NCBI GenBank assembly: GCA_940671915.1
Contig: CALNVZ010003433.1
Span: forward strand, 15,874,841 to 15,938,840
Source of the DNA: Paracentrotus lividus
Taxonomy: Eukaryota > Echinodermata > Echinoidea > Camarodonta > Echinidae
Direction of reading: 5' to 3'
Length of the DNA: 64,000 bases
The notes beneath the pieces are model-generated. The model was not told where the DNA came from, ran no database searches, and worked only from the letters and a program-made list of their open reading frames with translations. The number at the start of each line of letters is the position of its first letter. Within the stretch, counting starts at the first letter, position 1. The position numbers and the translations under genes were made by a program. Below, piece after piece: positions 59,958-64,000 of the stretch.

Positions 59958-60905
59958 CACTGTCCGTCATAAAGGCGGAATATTTTTTTTTGCCGCTATA
60001 GCGAAATGATTTTGCTGCGGCTTGAATTTCTTGACTGTGTTGTCCCTGCTTTTACTTTTCGGGACCGTGGCTATATTTTGAACATTCTCCCAACCCTTCA
60101 CGGAGATTTTTTTTCCGAAAAAAGTTTTGTCAACCCCAATGGTGCCCATTTTTGTCATTTTTTCTCATTTTGGGGCCCCTGTTTGTTTATGCTGCCGATC
60201 AAGCCCCCCTCAGTCCTATCCCAGGAAACTCGTCTGAGGTGTACTGTTTATATTGGTTTTTAAGTTAAATCTAGATTTATGGTGACAGGCTTGGGTCTCT
60301 TGTCTAGGGGAGGGGTTAAAATAAAAAGTGTGATTGGTGAAAATTCGGAATATTTTATTCCACCTTTATGCTTATTAAAAACAAAAGGAATAAAAAAAAA
60401 AAAACCTGATGACAAGGTTGTAAATGGTAACTATTGATGATATTTTATTTTGATTTATGTTTGGGTGATATTTTACAATACAATTTAGGGAAGATAGAAA
60501 TTTCCATGGTAAATACAAGCAATGTTGAACCCCAATAGAAATTTATTTGACTCCTCCCCTAGACAAACGAGTCGAGCCTGTAACCATATAACTAGATTTA
60601 ATTTAAAGAGCAATAACAACTCTATACCTCGGACGTGTTTTCTTGGGGGAGGACAGAGGGCGCTTTGGTTGGTCGCGTAAACAAAATGGGGTCCCCAAAA
60701 TAAGAAAAATTACGAAAATGGCCATCATCTGGGGGTGGCAAACTTTTTAGAAGAAACATCCCCGGGAAGGGTTGAGGGAACGTCCAAGATATAGCCAGGA
60801 TCCCAGAAAGTGAAAGCGGTGACCAACACATTCAAGAAATTAAAGCCGCAACAACATAACGTCGTTGAAGCCAGAAAAAATATTCCACCTTTATGGTGAA
60901 CAGTG
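59958..60905. mobile_element. Fold-back element with about 345-bp arms, TA target site
   Basis: Left end CACTGTCCGTCATAAAGGCG and right end (inverted) CACTGTTCACCATAAAGGTG. Arms mirror each other through TTGCGGCTTTAATTTCTTGA-like sequence and CTAGACAA(G/A)... to about 60,300 and 60,557. TA flanks both ends. There is no transposase frame, so it is a non-autonomous Tc1/mariner-like or fold-back element. Confidence 0.78.
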
Positions 60906-61070
60906 TATCTTTAGGAAGTCTGATTGTCAAATTCTTATAAAATCAGAAATTATTACTCGCAAGGTATTGTGGTGCGAAAGCTGATATTATTATTGTAGCG
61001 TGATATGAATAAATAGCAACAATCCCCGTTAGGCATGTTAGGTTAGGAATACAAAGGTATAGTCTTGGCA

Positions 61071-61071
61071 C

Positions 61072-61102
<31 letters not shown>

Positions 61103-61112
61103 GAGAAATCTA
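61071..61112. repeat. GA microsatellite
   Basis: GAGAGAGA runs with two GGGAG/AAAG interruptions. Confidence 0.9.
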
Positions 61113-61393
61113 GAGATGGGGGGGGGGCGAGAGATAGGGATATGTATATCATTTTATAAATATCATATATTTGATATTATTTTAATCGCCAAAATGTTCT
61201 CCTGTCTCCATACCATCCCTTGTCATGGTATACCTAATAAATATATGCTTAGCCTTATGCAATGATTTTAACTAGTATTTGAGGGTGATTTTTTTTTCAT
61301 CATCCTCCGCCAACAAATGTATAAAAGGTATCTTTCTCTACGCTACTGTCCTTGGTGACTTAAAAGTATTTCTGTATATTGTTTTATATTATA

Positions 61394-61855
61394 CAGTCTG
61401 TGTCAAATAAGATGGTACAAGTGGAAAACATTTTTTATAGCATGAAGATAATCACAACCTGGTATTGTTTAGTACTTTCATATAGCAGGGTAATTAGACT
61501 TTCATCTGAAATATTTTTTCATCACATTTTGAGCAGTATTTTTTGAGATATGATTAATTTTTACAATCAAGAAAAATCCATTTTTCGCACGCCGTCCCAT
61601 GCCTTTGTGTATGATTTCGCATAATGACCGTGAATTCAGCGCTCCAGAACAATAGAAGTGCGTAATTTCGATTTGTTCCTTGTCGCACAAAACTTAGCAT
61701 AACTTTTGTTCTACGAAAGCAAATTATACAGGACAAAGTCATCAACAAGAAAAACTTTTGGCTTTAATTTGGCACCACAAACACACATAATATGAAAAGA
61801 TTTCACACCTAAATTATTTTTTCCCCGACTGTACCATTTGTTTTTACACAGACTG
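61394..61855. mobile_element. Tc1/mariner-type MITE, TA target site
   Basis: Left end CAGTCTGTGTCAAATAAGAT and right end (inverted) CAGTCTGTGTAAAAACAAAT, with GGTAC following in both. TA flanks each side. The 462-bp AT-rich interior has no transposase. Confidence 0.75.
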
Positions 61856-62199
61856 TATATTCCATTCATTTCTAAGGGTTCGAAGGTATTTCAATTTCAA
61901 CCAAAAAAGATAATATCTAAAAGGTCCCAAACTCAAGACGGTTTTGAAAGTGAAGAGGTTGAGCAGAAAGTTTGTGAGAAGGGGGGGGGGGGGCGCTGTA
62001 TTCCAATGCTTGAAAAAAGAAGAAAAATTCAATGAAAATATCAGTAAAGTTTTAAACAAAATCGATAGGGTACAATCCATAGAATACAACAAATTTTTAA
62101 AGACGTCATTTGCGAGCCCTCCCATAACGGGTAATGTAAAATTCCATAATTAATGGTATTTTTTTCTCAGGAGAACATGCATTATTTCATGGTGGTGTC

Positions 62200-62850
62200 A
62201 CATGTACCGGGTAAATTGAACGGGTTTTCGCCGTTCGCCGAAAAACAACAAATTCTAACACGGCGATGGAACGGCACCGGTCACATTACATTTTTTCTTA
62301 ATTTTCACCGGGTCTGTATCGTTCTATACCGGGTCTGTACCAGGTTCTAGCCAGCCTGGTACCGAGCTGATCGTCCTCATATATAGTCCACGCTTTCCCT
62401 TTGTCCATGTGATTACCGCTTGCCCGCCGGCCTCACCGCTCTGTGACAAGAAAAACAAAATTGTTTTCTTCGCCGGGTGACTCACCGTACCTACCGTTCG
62501 CGACCGTGCAAAGCAATTTGATACGAACGGTGGGACACGGAGGATACCCAGAGATAGTACACGGTGGGTCGGTGGAACAACGTTCTTGTCATTTTGCCTT
62601 CGGTTCATGCCCGGCGAATATTTTGAGCTGACTGAGCATGCCCAAATTTCCGCCGGGCATGAACCGTAGGCCTCGGTTGATGGAGACCCGGTGTAAGGCG
62701 GTATAATGGCGTTGTGAAGACGGTTTATGAATGGTGTAAGGACGGAACAAGCGCTCCTCGCCCGTCCACAAGCGGTTGTACACGGTGGTGGTCTGAACTG
62801 GCAGATCTACTCTTATGGTGTCTTCAAATCACTTATATGGTGTTTTCAAA
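62200..62850. repeat. GC-richer block with ACCGGGT and ACGGTG motifs
   Basis: Composition differs sharply from its surroundings. Words such as ACCGGGT(A/C), CACCGT and CGGTGTAAGG recur many times on both strands. It includes a perfect 16-bp stem hairpin at 62,601-62,666. Overlapping short frames show no known domain. It is probably an unclassified transposable element. Confidence 0.45.
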
Positions 62851-64000
62851 CCGCCTTTTGTTTTTGAAGCTCTCGATCTCGTCGCTCTCTTCACAGGTCC
62901 AAAGAAGAATGATATTTAAGCTTTTCAAACATACATTATAATCTGGAATTATTTTTATTGCGTTGTCGGGGAGAAGAATTTAAAATTGGGTCCTTTTATG
63001 GACATTAATCTCGAGTAATGTCAATTCTATTTTAATGTTGTTTTTTTTTTGTTTTTTTTGTTTTTTGTTATTAGTTTCTAAAGTTTCATTATAACACCTT
63101 TGGAACAAATGAAATATTGTTATAAAAGTCCTTTATTATCATTTTTTAATCATTATATTATGAATAGTATTTTTTTCTTCATAATCATTTCATTACAATA
63201 TTCTTTTAGCCAAATTATAACCCTTTATAGAATCACATCAAGAAAAATGTCTACATCATTCATAATTCTTCTATTTGGACATTTTTGTATGATCCTTGGA
63301 TGAGTCTGTGTTTACTTTTGTTTTCATTGTTTTACACACGACCCCTTTGAGTGATTTTACTGTGATTAAATAGATTAATCAGAAAAATACAAGACAATAC
63401 CTTAATATAATATTCTATTGAATAAAATACATGCGTAATGCCATTGTATTTTATATCTGAGGAACTGTCTTATGAATGCCCCCCCCCCAAAACGAATTTT
63501 GTTTGCCATAGATTGTAATTCATGTAATTCATGTAATTAATTTAATTTCAGTAAGGTATATAGTTATGTTAATGACGTAGCAAAAGTGAACCATTTTTCA
63601 AGGAAGCCTACACAGAATCAGAAATACAAAAAGAAACTTACCCAGGCCTTTCCCGACTGAAAATCTAAGGAAAAGTGCCTAATATGGAAAATTAGTTGCC
63701 TCTGCCCCCCCCCCTTTATCGTACGCCCCTCCCTCAGAATAAATAAATAATGATGGATGAAGTGACCCGTGTGGAACGACTCCTACACCATAGTTGTTTG
63801 AATAATGATGAGATATTGGACGGCCGAAGACCAAAACGCAGACCCCCTGTCAATATTTATAATCAAGCCTTACAAAATATCATTATTTCAAAATGAAGAA
63901 ACTTTGTGGGAAAAAAATCCTTTGAGGTTTTCCCGCTTTTTCAGAATTCTAAGATAGAACAATATAATAAGTTAGTAATATTTATATAATAACCAATTCG
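62851..64000. other. No gene recognised
   Basis: AT-rich sequence with T-runs (63,040), C-runs (63,479 and 63,704) and an AAAT patch (63,740). No exon, RNA gene or complete element is evident. Confidence 0.5.

Noticed and set aside
61844..62125. 93-codon minus-strand frame with a Pro run
   Set aside because: The Pro run comes from a G-homopolymer at 61,981, and no domain is visible.
1..64000. CRISPR arrays, prokaryotic defence islands, phage or viral genes
   Set aside because: No regular spacer arrays, operons or such protein motifs were seen. Introns, SINE and LINE content show a eukaryotic nuclear genome.

Overview
This window is eukaryotic and gene-poor. Its large introns, single-base-indel noise, dense short inverted-repeat transposons, L2/CR1-like and jockey-like LINE remnants, a tRNA-derived SINE and very frequent TACATGTA words suggest a marine invertebrate, most likely an echinoderm. 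That placement is inference from sequence style. I see no bacterial-type operons, CRISPR arrays or prokaryotic defence genes.

Layout. (1) Positions 1-33,320 look like a Z-shaped fold of one locus. 1-4,003 is a near-identical forward copy of 27,240-31,200. 4,003-7,130 is a very error-rich forward copy of 31,200-33,315. 7,150-18,190 is an equally error-rich inverted copy running back from about 33,315 to 25,140. 18,190-20,370 is a clean inverted copy of 25,100-22,930. 20,370-22,930 is the interior of a decayed minus-strand LINE with no mirror copy. From 22,930 the sequence runs forward normally. The noisy blocks are about 1.35-1.5 times longer than their templates, so an assembly or gap-filling artefact from uncorrected fold-back long reads is the simplest explanation. 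(2) 22,930-31,400 is a repeat-rich flank holding two large fold-back elements, a Tc1/mariner-type non-autonomous element and a MITE/LINE nest. (3) 31,402-43,059 carries the 3' part of a TspanC8 tetraspanin gene on the plus strand, with every visible exon in phase 0. Exons for TM1, TM2 and the small loop are not visible. (4) 43,060-51,850 is the probable long 3' UTR followed by intergenic DNA with a SINE and microsatellites. (5) 51,851-53,698 is an uninterrupted 615-codon FEM1-like ankyrin protein gene. (6) 53,860-57,110 holds two dead LINEs, of different families, facing each other directly behind the FEM1-like stop codon. (7) 57,110-64,000 has no convincing gene and is mostly MITEs, simple repeats and AT-rich DNA.

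The two genes show no functional link beyond proximity. By family, the tetraspanin would act as an ADAM10 partner in membranes, and the FEM1-like protein as a substrate receptor of a cullin-2 ubiquitin ligase. I found no convincing undescribed biological system. The items most worth a second look are the fold-back structure, the intronless divergent FEM1-like gene, a possible cassette exon in the tetraspanin, and several composite inverted-repeat elements.
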